A stretch of DNA of 64,000 nt from Anoplopoma fimbria (taxonomy: Eukaryota; Chordata; Actinopteri; Perciformes; Anoplopomatidae): NCBI RefSeq assembly GCF_027596085.1, contig NC_072467.1, positions 8,981,476 to 9,045,475 of the forward strand, given 5' to 3'. The position numbers and the translations under genes were made by a program. This document shows positions 1-37,353 of this stretch, piece by piece; positions within the stretch are counted from its first letter, which is position 1; each line of letters begins with the position of its first letter. Below the pieces are notes generated by a model. The model was not told where the DNA came from and did no database searches. It saw only the letters and a program-made list of their open reading frames with translations.

Positions 1-3000
1 AAGTCTATGTCTGATAATTTACCTCAGAATGAACTAACTAATGTCTCGATTTTAATGGGAACAAAGTCAGGGCTGCTGCGTCATCTTGGATAGGTGACAT
101 TCATTATGAACGCACTCGTGTTTGATTCTGGATTTTCACAGGAGGTGAAGTGGCTCGATCCCCACAGTACACCGTCAGTAGCGTTAAACCACTTTCCAGT
201 AATTAGGGAAAGAGAAAGGGTCTAAATCCTTCCACTTGATGGGTGTTTTCCCCGGGCTTACTTTTATAGATAGTGACATGATCCACACACCCATCCCCCT
301 ACACATTGCCCAATGAAAAGAAAACATTTAAGAGCAACCAAAAACTCATGTTAGTACATGAAATAGGATTATGAAGTAAATGCCAGGGTGGAAGCTTTGT
401 GCAGAAAATCAGGAATTAGTAAATCTTACAAAGAACACCAAAAGCTTTTTCTAATTTGACAGCCATTAATGTGGGCTACCAACTGTCTGCAGTTGACCGC
501 TGATGCATTTGTCTGGCCCTCATAAAAGACCCCAAGTCAAATTTCAGATTTTGTTTGACCAGCAACCTGGTGTAGACAAAATACAGCTAAGCCATAGTTT
601 GAACTGTTGCATAATAAGAACGTTTTGATTATTTTGTAAAAGGTATATTGCCTCCTGTTTCTGCCATTTTGCCTTTTCCTATCATTTGAAATATGATTTT
701 ATTTCCCAAGTTTCGTCTCTATCTGTCGAAGACAGTTGTACAACAAAGCTTGCAGACAATTGTTTTCCATGGAATGTAGGATATTGACTTTGCATTTGTC
801 ATTATTTTCCTGGTGTCTTGCTCATTGAGTCGGTGACTAAGACGCGGCCTGCTGTCACATACTTTGCTGATGATTTTTGTAATCACAAAATGTCTCAAAC
901 TGCGTAGTTGAATGGGCACCCATTTTGCTCTGGCATTTTTGTTGGATTTATGTTTCATCTCTTATGAGAACATGTCTTCTGCGAAAGAAGAGAAGCTGGT
1001 CTTATTGATATTTCCACATCATTTTGCTGATCATAATAAGATTAATGCACCACTTTTATGATCATGTAACAGACAGTTTTCCTGTGTCAGACTGCAAACC
1101 ATTGCATCACAAGAGCATACATTTATCAGACACGGTTTGGACTGTGTGCCTTTTTAATCACTTTAAATTATTGCTGCTCAATAGGAACATCAATTTAATA
1201 AGAAGAATTGTAAGTAAAAAAAAAAAATACACTAAAATAAACACTTTACAATAAGAGTCTGTCTTTTGTAAAGTCTTACAGTTTCAAATGTGTGCTGTAA
1301 TACATGTTTGCATTATTTGTAAGAGTTTGTTCAACACATTAGGACTTAAAGATTACACTTTTACAAGCCAAGTGAACAGAATTTTTTTTTTTCAAGCTTG
1401 TTTAACGTCCATTTTCAAATATTTTTTAAACATCTTTAACATCAACAAAAGGCGCTGGCTTAGCTTACTTCACTAAATGAAAGCACTAAGATCAGTGCTG
1501 TTACAGCCGGTTGGTTGATAGACTTTTATTTTATGATGAATGCGCCTTTCGCTAAAAAGTGTAGGTAACAAGGGGATGAGGTGAAATTGCCATTTGTTGT
1601 CATTAACTGATCATTACAAGAGCTTCACTGTAGGATTGACGAGGCCATCTTTGGTCCTTGGTGTTAAAACATCACTGCTCTGGTTGTAATTTTGCCTGTA
1701 ACTACTGCCTGTTTCTTTGAACGTGCAGTCATATTCATATTTAAGATTCTTGGCTTTTTACTCTCAGCTACACATAAACCAATGTCGTTTTAGGTACTTA
1801 ATGTAGTGATATCAAGTTTAATATGGCTTTATATCTCACAATGTGAAGTGAAATACTGCCAATAAGTGGGAACTGTTCTTTCTGTTGAATCAGAGGGAGA
1901 GAGAGAGGATTAATAATGCAAAGACCGAACACTGTTTCATCTTAGACAAGATAGCCCTCTCCTGTTTGAGAAAACTACAGATTTATAATTATAGTTATGT
2001 GTGCAACTTGTACGTCAAAGTGAAAGATCTAACTAGTTATGCCCCAAAAGGGAATATTAGTTATTGTATGACAGGAGGTGCTTATAATTAACAAATGCAC
2101 GTAATGAAAATGTATTTCCATGGTGTAATTCAACAGTGAAATCACCAGTCATACAGCTTTCCTCTTCCAGAATCGTAAAAGCACACGTTGTAGTTTCTAG
2201 GTCAAATAGACGACCTACGTATAATTGTTCCTCCAGGTTCAACATCATAGTCATTTTCCACTTTCATACTGCTCTACTTCTCTTGGGCGTTCTGATCGTC
2301 TGCTCGATTTCTGTGTAATTAAAAAAAAAAAAAAATTCCACATCTATACCCTAGATCTAAGATGAAAGATCTTTACAAACATTTAGGATATTATTAAAAG
2401 CTTTATATGAGGCACCATAAAGTTCCCTTGCAGTTTCGCTTAAATAGTCTCTCTCTCTGCACTGCAGTGCCTGACAAGTTCAACACAGCAAGCTGCAGGC
2501 CCAGCCAAGTCCTGGCTAATTACCAGTGCAGTCGGTTGCCATGTGAAATTTGATCTGTGTGGGATGACAATATGGCCATTCATTATTCATTAGGGCTGGA
2601 AGCCAGTTGCAGATCAATAGGTAGAAGAACCAAAAGTCAAACAGTGGGTTCTTCTGCTCTCGCCAGGCCTGCAGCTTGACCACAAAGATCTTTTGGAAAG
2701 CAGTTCAGAGGCTGACCCGGCTTTTCTTTTCACTGGCCTCTCCCAGCATTATTTGGCTGTCTGGTCAAGGATGGGTCAATGAAAGCAGACAAAAAAAAAG
2801 GCCTCACGTTATTCCTCCACATCATAATCAGTGTCTATAATTATCTTTTTCCCCACTGTCGGCTATTCTAAGGATGTCTGTAGTCTCATTCGCCTTCATT
2901 TTTTCCCAGTTGCCCGCCATTACCTGAATCATACTGGTAGATTGCCGATGTGAACGTACCGTAGTGGGGGGGGTGAATATACATCTGGTAGTGATTTTGT

Positions 3001-6000
3001 GTACCCTTTGTAGTGTTTTAACCGAGGCAATTTTCCACTGAAGCTTAAGCATCCTACAAGTGTTCAAACGTTGCATGAATTGTGTGGACAACAATCTTAT
3101 TTAGTCAAGTACTTAAACAACTTACCAGTGCTTTTTTTAATGTGTGTGGTTTTTTATATTTTTTTGCGATACATAATTACAAGTTATTTATAAGTTTAAA
3201 GTTATTATCTTTTAACTGCTTGAACCATGATATTTGGGTTTATTAAATTTACATTTTTGCACTTGATTATGATTAAAGTGTAAATAACCAATTGTTGCAT
3301 TTAGGATACATATTAATATGTACGTATGTTATTTATTATGTTGTTTTGTATGTATTTGCTTTACATTTTTCATCCATTGCATAGCATTTTAAGGTGCCAG
3401 AAGTTGTTGATACAAATAACAAACCACAGTTAAACTTTTTTTTATTCTGACTAAATGATCCTGACCGTGCCTACAGTTTGTGTCGGTGTTGGGAGCAGCA
3501 TCGAGGTCGTACTGTGCCGGGGCCCAAATCGCTGTGCTCTGATGAACTGCAGCTGATTATTTATATATTTATCAGAGCAGATGGTGCGGTTCAGCACGGC
3601 CTCTTTTGAGCAACTCCAGGGCTAAATCATTTTGTTTTGGACAGCAACTACTTAGAAACCTAACACTAAGTTTTTCGCTAACCCCTCCACGGATATCTCT
3701 CTTTTCTGCTCACGTGTTTGTTCTCCAAGGACCTAAAGCCTGAGAGTGGCCTTTGCTGGGAGGATTCAGGAAAAGTAGAGGAGGGTGCTGAGTGACACAG
3801 TCCTCTGGGCCTCTCTGGTTACAAGTCTTTGCCTTCCTGTATCTGGAAGAAAATCAGGACTGTAGAAAGTGACGGAGTGAACCCAAATAGTGTGCGTATG
3901 TATGTGTGCTTTACCTATGCTGATAGTAGTGCAGGGCTTTTCTGAAAGACGGACACATCGGCATTGCACCTTCCAAATCCACTATTTGAAATTGGTCATA
4001 CCATCATAGCATTGCATTCTGGGGAAAAACTCTGGTTAGTCTGTTGCAGCGCTTTAATGAACTTAAGTCCCTAAACCTGTTATACTGTAAGCTTGACATA
4101 CTACAAATCCATGAAGACTCACTGAAATTGTTATGGAAAGTCAGCTAACCTTGTAGCTAACTGTACCTTTAACTCAGTTTCCCTCATTCATTCTCCCTCT
4201 GTTACCTCTCTTCCTCTTTCTCAATTGTACCCTTGTACTACTCCCATCCCCCCTCCCCCCTTTTTTACTCTCCCCTTTCTCTTATCTTAAAAAGTATTCC
4301 CTCAGGAAAACAAAACAAGGTTTATGTTGTGCTTTACCTTTATTGACCTTTTAGATCTTGGACAAGTTTTGGATTAGCTTTCAAATTTAGATTATTTTTA
4401 TAGCATTCACTTTTATTTTTGATGTCGGATGAATTCGACAAGTAGGTGCATTTGAAAGCAACTAGTGTTGATTTGTAATAAATGCACCCTTTATAACGTT
4501 TTTTCCTGGGGGGGGGGGGGGGGGCTGCTTCAGCTTTGGCGGAGAGCTTGATCTAATTGAACTGCACTGATAAAAACAATGGAATCTTTCCCATCTTAAA
4601 AGCTTCCCTGATAAACCAAATGTCAACACAGCCATATCTTGATTGTTCGACTGCACTCAGCATACGCAGCGCCTGCCAACTGAAAAGAGCCAGTCACGCA
4701 AGGGGCTTAGCTGAAAACAGAACCATGTGTGGGGTTGTAGTTGGCTAGCATTAATACCAAAATACCCTTTCTTCTCTCTCCTCTTTTTTTCAAATTTCAC
4801 AACCATTAAATAACTTCTTTTCTAGCAATAAGAAGTCTGGCAAACATAGGAAATGATATCATTAGAGGGCTCTGTAATTGCTATCTCAGGTTTCCCGACA
4901 CACAGGAAAGTCTGTGTGCTCGTTTGCATTATTCTGTGTGGCTAGTGCATGTGCACTGCACACACGAGCATATGTCTATGTTTCACAGCTGCTTGGCTGG
5001 TGCCTTTTATTCGCCTGCTATAGAAACCTTATTCTGATAATTGAAGGTAGGTTGTTTTGCCCCCAAAAAAAAACAACAATTCAGTTTAACCACATGTGTG
5101 TGTTTCTCTGTTCATGTGCAATTTGCTTGTACTGGGATCCATACCGCATGGCTTTTGCTTAGAAGCATTAAAAGAATAGCATACTCATCCATTCACCAGG
5201 AAACTCATATTTTGGCTTCACCCAGCCCCTTGCAATAAAGCAGATGGAGACAGAAATGCGTTTGTTGTCCTTTTCAAGTTCAGCAAATGCTGCTGTGAAA
5301 ATAGAAGTTTTGTCTGTCAACCCATCACATGCCCAAATATATGTCATTATGTTAAAGGTCATCGATTCAGCTTAGGATATATAGGTTTCTCTTTTTCTAT
5401 GTTGTCCAGTTGAGTAAAGGAGACCAGGGAAAGGTATTTTCTATGATTCAATTCCAGACATCAGCAAAGTGCTGTCTGCAGACCGGCATTATCAGGTTAA
5501 CTTTGATTTTCCATACTTGGGATAAGTACATTGGTCATGAGAGGACAGCAAAGCCGACATCACATTGTATCTTACTTTAAGGATTTACGTTTTGTTTGTG
5601 TTCATTGTTGCAGGCTTTGTTCAAGACACCTTTTTGGGGATCAAAGGTTTGTTTGACATTCAGGATATGCATTGTAACTAGTAACAAAAAAAGTCACATC
5701 GTAAAGTCGCCATTTATATTCACGAAGCAGAATTCTTGTGCGGTATTAACCATTCTCTGTTTATAACTATATTTAAAACTATATGAAAAATTTCATGGAA
5801 AAACTTCTGGGAACATTATTTGCTAATCTTGCGTAAACTTAAATACATAACCAATCCAAACATCGATATTCATATCCATGCAAGCCTCAAAGCACTTATT
5901 TTGCCATCTGAATTGGCAAAAGCAGGTTGAATCAGACTCACTGTGCCTCTGCAGAGCTATTCTTAAAAGTCAGACACATATATAGGTTAGTGCGGAGATG

Positions 6001-9000
6001 TGATGATCCAATATATGACCTCATAAGATTTAGCCAATATCAATCCTGGGTAAGTGGGTTAGGGCTTTTTCAGATGCCTGACGCTGTGTCTGCCTTCAAC
6101 ACAGTCTTTCTACAGTCGGTCTACCCCGTTCTTTTCTTTTTTTATTTTATGACGGGGATTTTGTAAACACTTTAAACATTAGATCAGCCAACAGCAGTAA
6201 TAATCCTTCTCTTGTTAGAATCCTTTTTACATGATTGCTGGCAGTGATCAGAGCCTGCAACCAAATGTATGACGGAAACAGAATATACCAACAAGCTCCA
6301 AGTAGGATATCATCTGCTTACATATGGATAAATGGGTTTCCACTGAAACATTGGTATAGACGTAAATGTGTTAAGAAGTTTACAGAAAAAAATCTACCAT
6401 ATTGTAGAAAACAGCAAAGGTAAGAACAATATTTAATGCTTCAATGACATGCCAGATACGGCTGTGCATCATGTGACTGATCAATTAATAGATGTAATAA
6501 CACAATAAGATAACCACCTGTTTATAAGCCACATGTAGTAGAAGGCCCAGAGTAAAATGACTAGAGACTTGTAGGATTCTTAACTTGTCAATTTGGCCGA
6601 ATGCAAATTTAGTTCAGCGCATGTACAAGGCAGCTATTCATTAGACCAAGTCGAGCCTAAAAGACACATCGAGGTCCTGATGAATGGAAACAGAATCTCA
6701 TTAGCCTGAGATGTTTCATGTAATGAATAAATGAAAACTCACTGCATTAATTCGTCAATGTCGTCAGGGCAATGAGACTGTGCCATATTTTTTCATGTGT
6801 TTTACGAGGAGACGACACAGGGTATTATAACTTTTTATTCAAGGACGAAGGATAATGTTTTTTATTTAAGCTGCTTTAATTGGTCTTTTATAAACCACAC
6901 GTATTGTTTATTTCTCCCTTTTTAATATCTGCTTATCCAATAACAGCCTTACCGTGTTTCTGTAATGAATTTTTATGATCAGTGAAATGAGGATCTATTG
7001 GAGAAATTATTCACATATTCCAGAGAGAGAAAAGGTGACTGACTGGGAAAGTGAGATTAGACGAACGAGAGAACGAGAGAAGAAAAACTGTGCAATTTAC
7101 GTGAGCTGAGCACTTGACATTAATTCTCTTGTGACCTGATATTTAAAGGTGTCTCTCTGCAGGGGTCTCATTGCTTAGTCTCACAGACAGGCCCAACAAT
7201 GAGCGGCCAACCAAGTGTGACACACTTGGGTTTCATTTGACAGGTGGTAGCGCTGCTTAGTCTTGAAGGCCTTTGTCAATTTCTTTTTACTGTAATGTCA
7301 ACCCCAATGCAGTCCGGTCTGTGCCTGGCTGCTGCCTGTCAGGCTGAGCTTTGACTGTCATTACCTAAGATTAGCCTTCCAAGTTATAAGACCATGCCTG
7401 CTTAATTATTGAGAATAACCATTTACTGTATAAAATACGGACGTAGTCTCTGTCACATCAGACATTGGTTTCTGAAGGGCCCTTTTCGAAGTGGTTGGCT
7501 CCAAACGTCACCATTTTGGCAGTAACAACGCAGTCTAACTCTAGAATGGAGTTCTTTCTCGCTTTCACGCCCTCAATTATGCCTAACTTTAAGCCTTAAT
7601 ATAATTTAAACGGGTGAGTTATGTAAGAGTTCAAACTCCATACAGTTGTCATAAACGAGGAAATTAGCTTGTGAGAACAAAAAAGTTTTCTTTACGAGGT
7701 TGTGAACATGTTTATTTCTGCTGTAAAGTTTCTTTTTATCAGGGGGGTCTATACAGATCGACTCATTTAGAAGCCAGCCTCAAGAGGCCCTTCCAGAACT
7801 GTAGTTTTTGGCACTTCCACATTGGCTTCATTTCGCAGCAGCGGAGGATGACTATACTTTCTTTAATAAAAATTCAGCATAGGTTTAGCAAGGCTTGGGA
7901 TTTAATTTTACTGTCTTTTGTTTTAATTTTACTTAAAATTAATACCATAACGATTTTATTAAACTCACAAAACTGTGGTTTTAACTACAGCAATTATTCC
8001 AAGCACTGCTTCATTGTTAAAGAGACCATTGATTTTTTTCGTTCCACTATATTTTCTCTGTCAGTATTTCTTGTCCTTGTCTTTAACTACCACCATCATT
8101 TTCACCTTAGTCATGATCATTCCAATTATCAGGGTTATTATTCATCTCCTGCTAATAATAGTGTTTGCCTTAATTAGCTAGATGTTTTGTCGGCCATTCA
8201 TGCATGTTAAATTGTCCCACATGTGACTAGAAATGAATTAGTTTGTCACTGTAGGGGTGTGCTGAGATGAGGTGACATTTTGGGGTCATGTACCACAGTA
8301 TGACCTCAAACATCAGCATGTTCTTCAGACAAACATGGTCTCCTACAGAGCTTGTCTGCAGAGTCTTTGTCTTTTCCTTTATACATCTGCAGCACTTAAA
8401 ATGTTTATTTACAGCCGAGTGGAAAGTTTTATATATAAAATGTATGTATGTTTATCTGTAGAAGACTTTGCAGAGCACAGCACACCCGATGTTGTGGCTT
8501 CTTTTTTCCCGTGCTCTCTACTTGTGTTTATTTATAACTTTCTCACAAAACTGAGGAATCAGGCCATCAATAAAGAAGCCTGTGTAAAACAGACAACTAG
8601 TTGATAGTTAAGATCCGCATTGGGTCTGCTCAGAGTTAGCTAAGAGTAAGTATGTGCTTGTGTGTATCTGCACAGCTGCGTGATACATCCCTGGGCGTTC
8701 AAACACTTGGCACAGCAGACAAAGAGCTTTGTGGCAGTTTGGAGGATGTGCAGCGCAGACCAGCCTTCAGAGAAGAAAGTCTTGGCTTTCCTTAGCAGTG
8801 GGCTCTGTTATAATAGCATGCTGACTCAATTAAGGTACTAGTGTAGGTTATAATTAAGTTGGGAGTTTTCTTCTGGGCCAAGCCAGATGCAGGCTTGTTG
8901 TATGAAGCGATGCAGTAAATTGAAGATGACTCTACAGAAGAACATTTTTTTTTTTGTTGATGCTTTTTATAAATCATCTGTTCTGTGCTCCCAGCACTAA

Positions 9001-11105
9001 AAATAATCTTCTCCCTCAGCTGATTCTGCGTCTATTTTCAAGTGCGTATGATTCTGCAGGGCCTCAACAAAGAGCAGCAACTTTACCAGGAGCTGCTGAG
9101 TCACCATGTAGAGTGTTTTGGTGGCTTGCTTCTGGCAATGGAAAGAATGGCGTCTTTAAAGTCCTGCACCGCTGAAGACCTACTTTCAAGACTAGCGATC
9201 TACGTTGAGCTTGCCTGACAGAATTGTTGTTTTTTTGCCTTGATGTGGTCTGTTTAGGCTTGTACACTCTCTATGAATACATCTCTATGGTACATTCTGA
9301 TTATCTCGAACCCCAAGAACCACAAGATAGCTTCTCCTTTTACGTCAGGTTAAGGTTTCTCTCATCAGAACCATAACATTTCTGTTTGGGCTTTGAATAT
9401 TAAACATGTTAAGGCATATAAAGAGGCTAACCTCTGCTGCTACAACCTACATGGAACTGTTAAAAAGTCTATTACCATGAATTATTTAAGAACTATTCTG
9501 TTCCTTTCCCTTCAGCTTACCTAGCATTCCTTGAATACTATGTGTTAGATCCATGTAGTGTAATCATGGAAGGCACTTCCCAAATTAAATTATGCATGAT
9601 ACACTTTGTTATGCAATATTGAGAGAGAGAGGCTTTTGGCTCTCAAATTATAAGTTGGAAATGTATTGCGTAAGCCACATTTTCCATTTTCACATTTTGG
9701 TTGATCTAATGTGACCCTTAAAGATCTTAGTGTTGTGAGTAAGAAGTCGAGTTCCTTCCTGATGAGCTGAAAACGAACTGCCCCATCCATCACTCCAAGG
9801 TCAGGTACCACAAAAAAGGATAGATGTTCTCCCTAGAGTGCATAGCTAAAAAGCTCAGGTCATTGAGGTGCTCAGCCAGAACGACCACTCATTTGTTTTG
9901 GAGCATATGGTCAGTGCATGGACAGCATATGCCCTTAGTTCAAAACTAGAACACAGTCATTGTCAGCTTTTATTATGATTCCACATTATAGCCTAGCATC
10001 ATCTTTTTATCACTGGCAGTGTATTCAGTGTATCTTCCTACTCCGTCATTGACATCATTCTCAGGGTTAATGTTTTACACTAACATTTTGTATCCACTTT
10101 AGCAAATGTAAAGTGGAAAATGTCAGTTGAAGTACGGTAAAATGAGCAACGCTGAATAACGAGTGTTTACTGGTAAACCAACCTAGCTTTTTTAAAGATC
10201 TCAAATTTCAATTTGGACCAATAGTTGTTGTTTGTAAATCATTTGTCGATATGGTATTGATTTGATCTAAATATAGGCCAAGGTTACATATCACATTCTA
10301 AACCCACCGCAGGTTCCTCGTACAGATTGAAAGAAGTGTCTTACTGTACTATACAGTCTATTCATCACTCTGTGACCTCTGCTCCAGAGGTGACCAGTCT
10401 TAGAATGACTCATTTAGTGATGAATGGTAATCCTTTAAAACGTCCTTGTAAACAAGTCCGAACTTTTTTTTATTTTCCCACATATCAATTTTAAATTTTG
10501 GTCATTCAAGGCACAGAGAGCTTAACACAGTTTTTATCTAAAATGATAAAATGATGAAGTTATGACATTTTTGACAGATATGGAAGTAAACTGCAACATG
10601 ATTGGTTGGCAGAGGCAGACAACCATTCATTTTTTTGACCGTTGAAGAAATGCCATTGTTGTTTAATGTCCAGTTATACCACAAAGCTTACAGTTGGGTG
10701 CCCGCTTGTCTGCCATGCATAGTCATGTTTAGTCTCATCCTGCTTCACACTCTTTTTCTTAAAAGTGATGACATAATGGTTGATTGAATCTTAAGGCTGA
10801 TATCAGATCATACCACGTTGACGGGTATTCATGTGTGTAAAAGCCACTACCTTTCAAAATCATTCACATCGAGATATTGTGGAGAAAAGAGATATTTAAA
10901 CTCACTGTCAGTAATAATGAAGTTGGTCCCCATATTGGTGATTAAAATAAATTAACTTGAGTGGGTGAGTGATAACAGTTAATAGAAGCAGCATTTCAAT
11001 CACAGTCTTTATCCCTCATCCCCGTAAATTACTTTGTTTGAAATCAGTCATGAATCTTTCTTTAATTCAATACTAACCTGAAGCATTCTATTTGTTCCTC
11101 TGCAG
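1..11105 (+). other. 3' part of intron 1 of the KIAA1549L-like gene
   Basis: No exon of the gene could be placed here. The next exon at 11106 starts in phase 1 after a clean acceptor (ttgttcctctgcag), so a coding exon 1 with the start codon must lie further upstream. In this family exon 1 carries the signal peptide and intron 1 is long (family knowledge). The stretch is AT-rich, holds a G17 run at 4508-4524, and has only short open frames without coding character. A 56-codon frame at 9048-9218 and two denser, low-repeat blocks near 2.5 and 3.5 kb are discussed under findings. Calling it an intron is an inference; a short exon or another gene's UTR could be hidden here. Confidence 0.6.
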
Positions 11106-33405
<22,300 letters not shown>

Positions 33406-34960
33406 AGCCCCGGGCCTCCAGTCCGTAGCTCTTACCAGTCATGCCACTGACCCTGCCTGCCTGCTTCGCCTAATCAGAAACTGCTTCCCGTGGAAGTCCC
33501 CGAGGGTGTACAGCAGAGAGATAGTCCTGCTAAACTGAAGTGAACAGTTGGTTAATAGAGATTTTCTAACTGAAGAACTGAAGGACAAGATGGTTGATAC
33601 AGCTCCTAGACTATTCAGAGTACAGAATCAGATCAACTGCAGTATGTAAAATCAGAGACAGTGTTAAGAAGTGAAGAACAATATGAACAGTGTATGCTGG
33701 ACCTTTAAGATGACGTGGCATGTGTCTGTCCTGTTCCCCACTGTGGGTCAGGGAATGATCATGACATTTCCTGGCCACTGTGGTCCTGGACTTATTTGAG
33801 ATTTTGCTGCATATATTCAGACTCAGTGTTCTGTGTAACAGTTTCATTCTCATGCTGCCTTCACCAAACAGGAATACCCCCTCAGACACATGTCATTTTA
33901 AGGATTTCTTTTTTTCTTCTTAAACTACCATACAGGTACTTTGTTGTTTTCCAATGCAGGCCCTTAACCTCTTTATCACCATCAGGTGCTACTTCATGTT
34001 TCCTGCCATGATGAGCCATGCTACGCCTTGACACTGTGATGTAGTTCACCCGACCCAATCTATTGAACAAGCCAACAGTAAGGTCAAAGTTCACAGCGAG
34101 CCAGTTCAGACAGTAGGCAGCACTAGAGGCTAATAACACTCATTAACACTACCTAGTCTTTCCGTACTCTCTGCAGTAGCAGAGAGTTAGTCTGATGTTT
34201 ATATTTTTTGATATCTTGACTTACAGTACATACTTGTTTTCTGTGGACAACTTGCATTCATGCCGTGTGTTTTTATTTATGTTTAGTAGCTAACAGACGG
34301 CTAGACAAACATGACAAAAACGGCCTTGAAATCGTATTAATGTTCAGACATGACTTGTGAGACAGGGTATTGAGATACAGGCACAGATGTGTCACGAATA
34401 ACAAGTGAAGACTTTCAGTATATACTTGACAATAAGGGTGTATGTATTTGGTTGTAGTTTGATGCACTGTATGCATACTACTTGGTACAGCTCAGGTCGT
34501 TCAAAAGAGATTCGTTCCGGACAAATCAGTGATAAGACAGTTTGAAGGGTGATGTGGAAGAACTGTTAATGAGGGAAAGTCACAAAGACCAGTATTGTTT
34601 TTTTAACATTAACCTGTATTTACTATGTACTGAACCACCATCTCTGTTTCATACAGTATTCAACATTTTCTTGGCCTTTTTGTTTGCACAAGAAGGAAAA
34701 AAGTGTACTGTATTTGTTGTCATTTATGGTTTTTACTTCAACCAGTCATGTTTGTGTTTTTTGAAATGTCTTTCGATTTACCTTGCCTCATGTCATTTTG
34801 TTCCACTTAAATTAATCTTAGTCATCGTACTGGTTGGAAATCATTCTAGGTTACCTTTTTTTTTTTTTTTACTTGCCCCTCCCCTGATATGTTGTGATGT
34901 TTTGGGGCCTGAAGTGATATTTTATTTAAATGAAATAAAAGAGAAAATGATGGATTGTAA
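33406..34960 (+). other. 3' UTR of the KIAA1549L-like gene
   Basis: The region follows the stop codon, has no coding signal and becomes T-rich toward its end. Its 3' end is placed just after the polyadenylation signal at 34934. Longer 3' ends up to about 35.7 kb cannot be excluded, because T-rich sequence goes on. Confidence 0.6.
34934..34939 (+). promoter_or_regulatory. Polyadenylation signal AATAAA
   Basis: A canonical hexamer (in tgaaataaaagag) about 1.5 kb after the stop codon, followed within 40 nt by a G/T-rich stretch (gggcttgggaatatgtttc). It is the only exact AATAAA I noticed between the stop and 35.7 kb. Confidence 0.6.
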
Positions 34961-36610
34961 AGCAGGGCTTGGGAATATGTTTCAGTAGATCATAAACCTT
35001 TTGGCAGCGAGTTGGAACATTCTACAGATGTTACCCAACCGTTCCAAGTCTTTTTAGTTTGCAATGTGTAGTGCCTTTTGGACTCACCTGAACAGATTAA
35101 GTACTTGGGATGATAGAGTTTCTCTGTGTGTCCCATTTAACCGTCATACTGTGATAGTATCGATGGTTATGATGCAGCCTAAATTACAACAGCAATCAGT
35201 TATATAACAGACGTAAATAATACATTAAGGCTGAAGATCTGTCTGTGTATTCGGGAGCACCAGGATGAAATCTCATTCAGGAAACAAACAAACAACAACA
35301 AATATTGTCATTGTATGGGGTTTCCTTTCGATATGCGGGGAAATGGTTCAGTGTCTGGTTTTCCATCTTACCTCTTATGATCATGTTTTGTTTTACCAAT
35401 CTCACACTGTATGCCTCCATCTGCTGTTTCTGTACTGTAACAACAGCCCATCCACCTGTGTTCATCTTCAGTTCCTTTTTATAAGAAATATGGGTTGTTG
35501 TTTTTTTGGTGTTGTGGTTTTTTTTCATCTATTTCTACATCTTGTATTTTGTTAAAATGATCTGTTGGCTGGCCCAACTTCATGTTTGATTGATCTTGCA
35601 TGTTTAATTATTGTATTTCTTTTTTTTTTTTGAGCATGCTGTTCCAAAATTCTTGAAATACAAAAGAAAACTGTCACTCGATGTGTCCTCAAATTTTAAG
35701 CTCATAACCACAAGTTGATTTGATGTGTCGACACGATTGTCTTATGAGTTCTCGCACATTATCATCATTACATTAGTAGACTCGATAGTGGAACCAGAAT
35801 ATTCTAATTATATTCCATCCTGAAGGTGAGATATCTTCTGATTTGGAGTTCAATAGCTGGAACACACCACGCACGCATCATCATATCTCGTGTCATTCAT
35901 ACGATATCAAAGTCCTCTGCAGGTGTTGTACTTGCCTCAAATCACCAGAGGGTGTCAGTATGTTACAAGAAAACTAAATCCACTCTATTCACAACAAAGA
36001 CTGCTCCCCTGGCTGCGGATGATGTCATTCCTGAGGATGTTTCTGTGAGTCTGGAAAGAGCTTATTATATGTACTCTTCATAATTATTAGAGGAATTTTG
36101 AACATTTAAATTGTGGAAGTGGCGTTTGTGGAGGATGAATGGTTCCATGTTGATCAATGACGATTCTGATATACAAAAGGAGAGGTTTGGTCTTTATATC
36201 ACAGTACAAGCAATAGCTGGCAATATCATAGAATATAAATGGAGACCAGCATGTGTACAGTGGTAAAATATGCTCTATCACTGTCAACAATGCAGTGTTT
36301 TCCCTAAACTAACGGAACTTTTGTGTCAATCAATGTGATTATCTGCGAGTCCTGTTGTGGGTTTAATACTGTACTTCCGCTTGTGCTGAAGGAGTACTTC
36401 CTGCGCATTTATTGAGTTCTGTCTCATCTCATCAGACGCTTCTCCCCTCTAATCCTATCACAGGATCCAAAGCCACCGAGTGAAGCGGCTAAATGGTCAG
36501 CAAAGCTCCTGAAATCACTGCAGGGGTTGGACAGCACACAACTCCGCATTAGACAGTATTAGACAGTGCACATACTCGAATAGTCACTGCATTGATCGTT
36601 TCACAATCTG

Positions 36611-36611
<1 letters not shown>

Positions 36612-36690
<79 letters not shown>

Positions 36691-36728
36691 GTATATTATT
36701 ATATATATGTATATATATATCTATATAT
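36612..36728. repeat. (AT)n microsatellite
   Basis: About 115 bp of TA repeats with scattered G and C interruptions (tgtata, tctata). Confidence 0.92.
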
Positions 36729-37271
36729 CCCCTAATTAGAGAATTTAATCTGCTATCCGTTTAAACAGCAAGAATTGACGACTATTCGGGTGATCATTTG
36801 CTGCTGCAGCTGTGTGTCCTTGGGTCTGATCTCCTTCCAGTCCTCAGATATTTACCTCTGGTCTCCACCATGACTCTGTGAGAGTCCAGCACTTATGTCA
36901 ATGCACAGAGGAGATGAGATTCAATTCAACGTGGCTTTAACACGTTAAAGCCTGTGGCAGATCAGTGTCAATTCAAAGTGACCATCTTTAATGTCAGTAT
37001 TTATTATCCACTCATTTAAATTATACCACTGTACTTTTATCCATGGGTTATTGATTCATCACACTCTGCATTACAAAACTTGTGTCAGATTTGACATGCC
37101 TGTTTGTTTGTGTCCTTGTGGATGCATTGTTGTTGGTATATCCATGCTGTTAGCTCAGTGTCTTTTTCTATTCTGAGGCTGTCTTGTCTCCTGCAGGGCT
37201 TAAGAGTGTCCCGTCCCGCTCTGTCTGGTTGCCTCTGGCCCTCCTTGTGGGGTCTAATACCCCCTCCCACA

Positions 37272-37272
<1 letters not shown>

Positions 37273-37348
<76 letters not shown>
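37273..37348. repeat. (CA)38 microsatellite
   Basis: A pure CA array. Confidence 0.95.

Positions 37349-37353
<5 letters not shown>

Noticed and set aside
7671..8177. 168-codon + frame in intron 1
   Set aside because: AT-rich sequence translated to Phe/Leu/Ile/Asn-rich text without any motif, as expected by chance.
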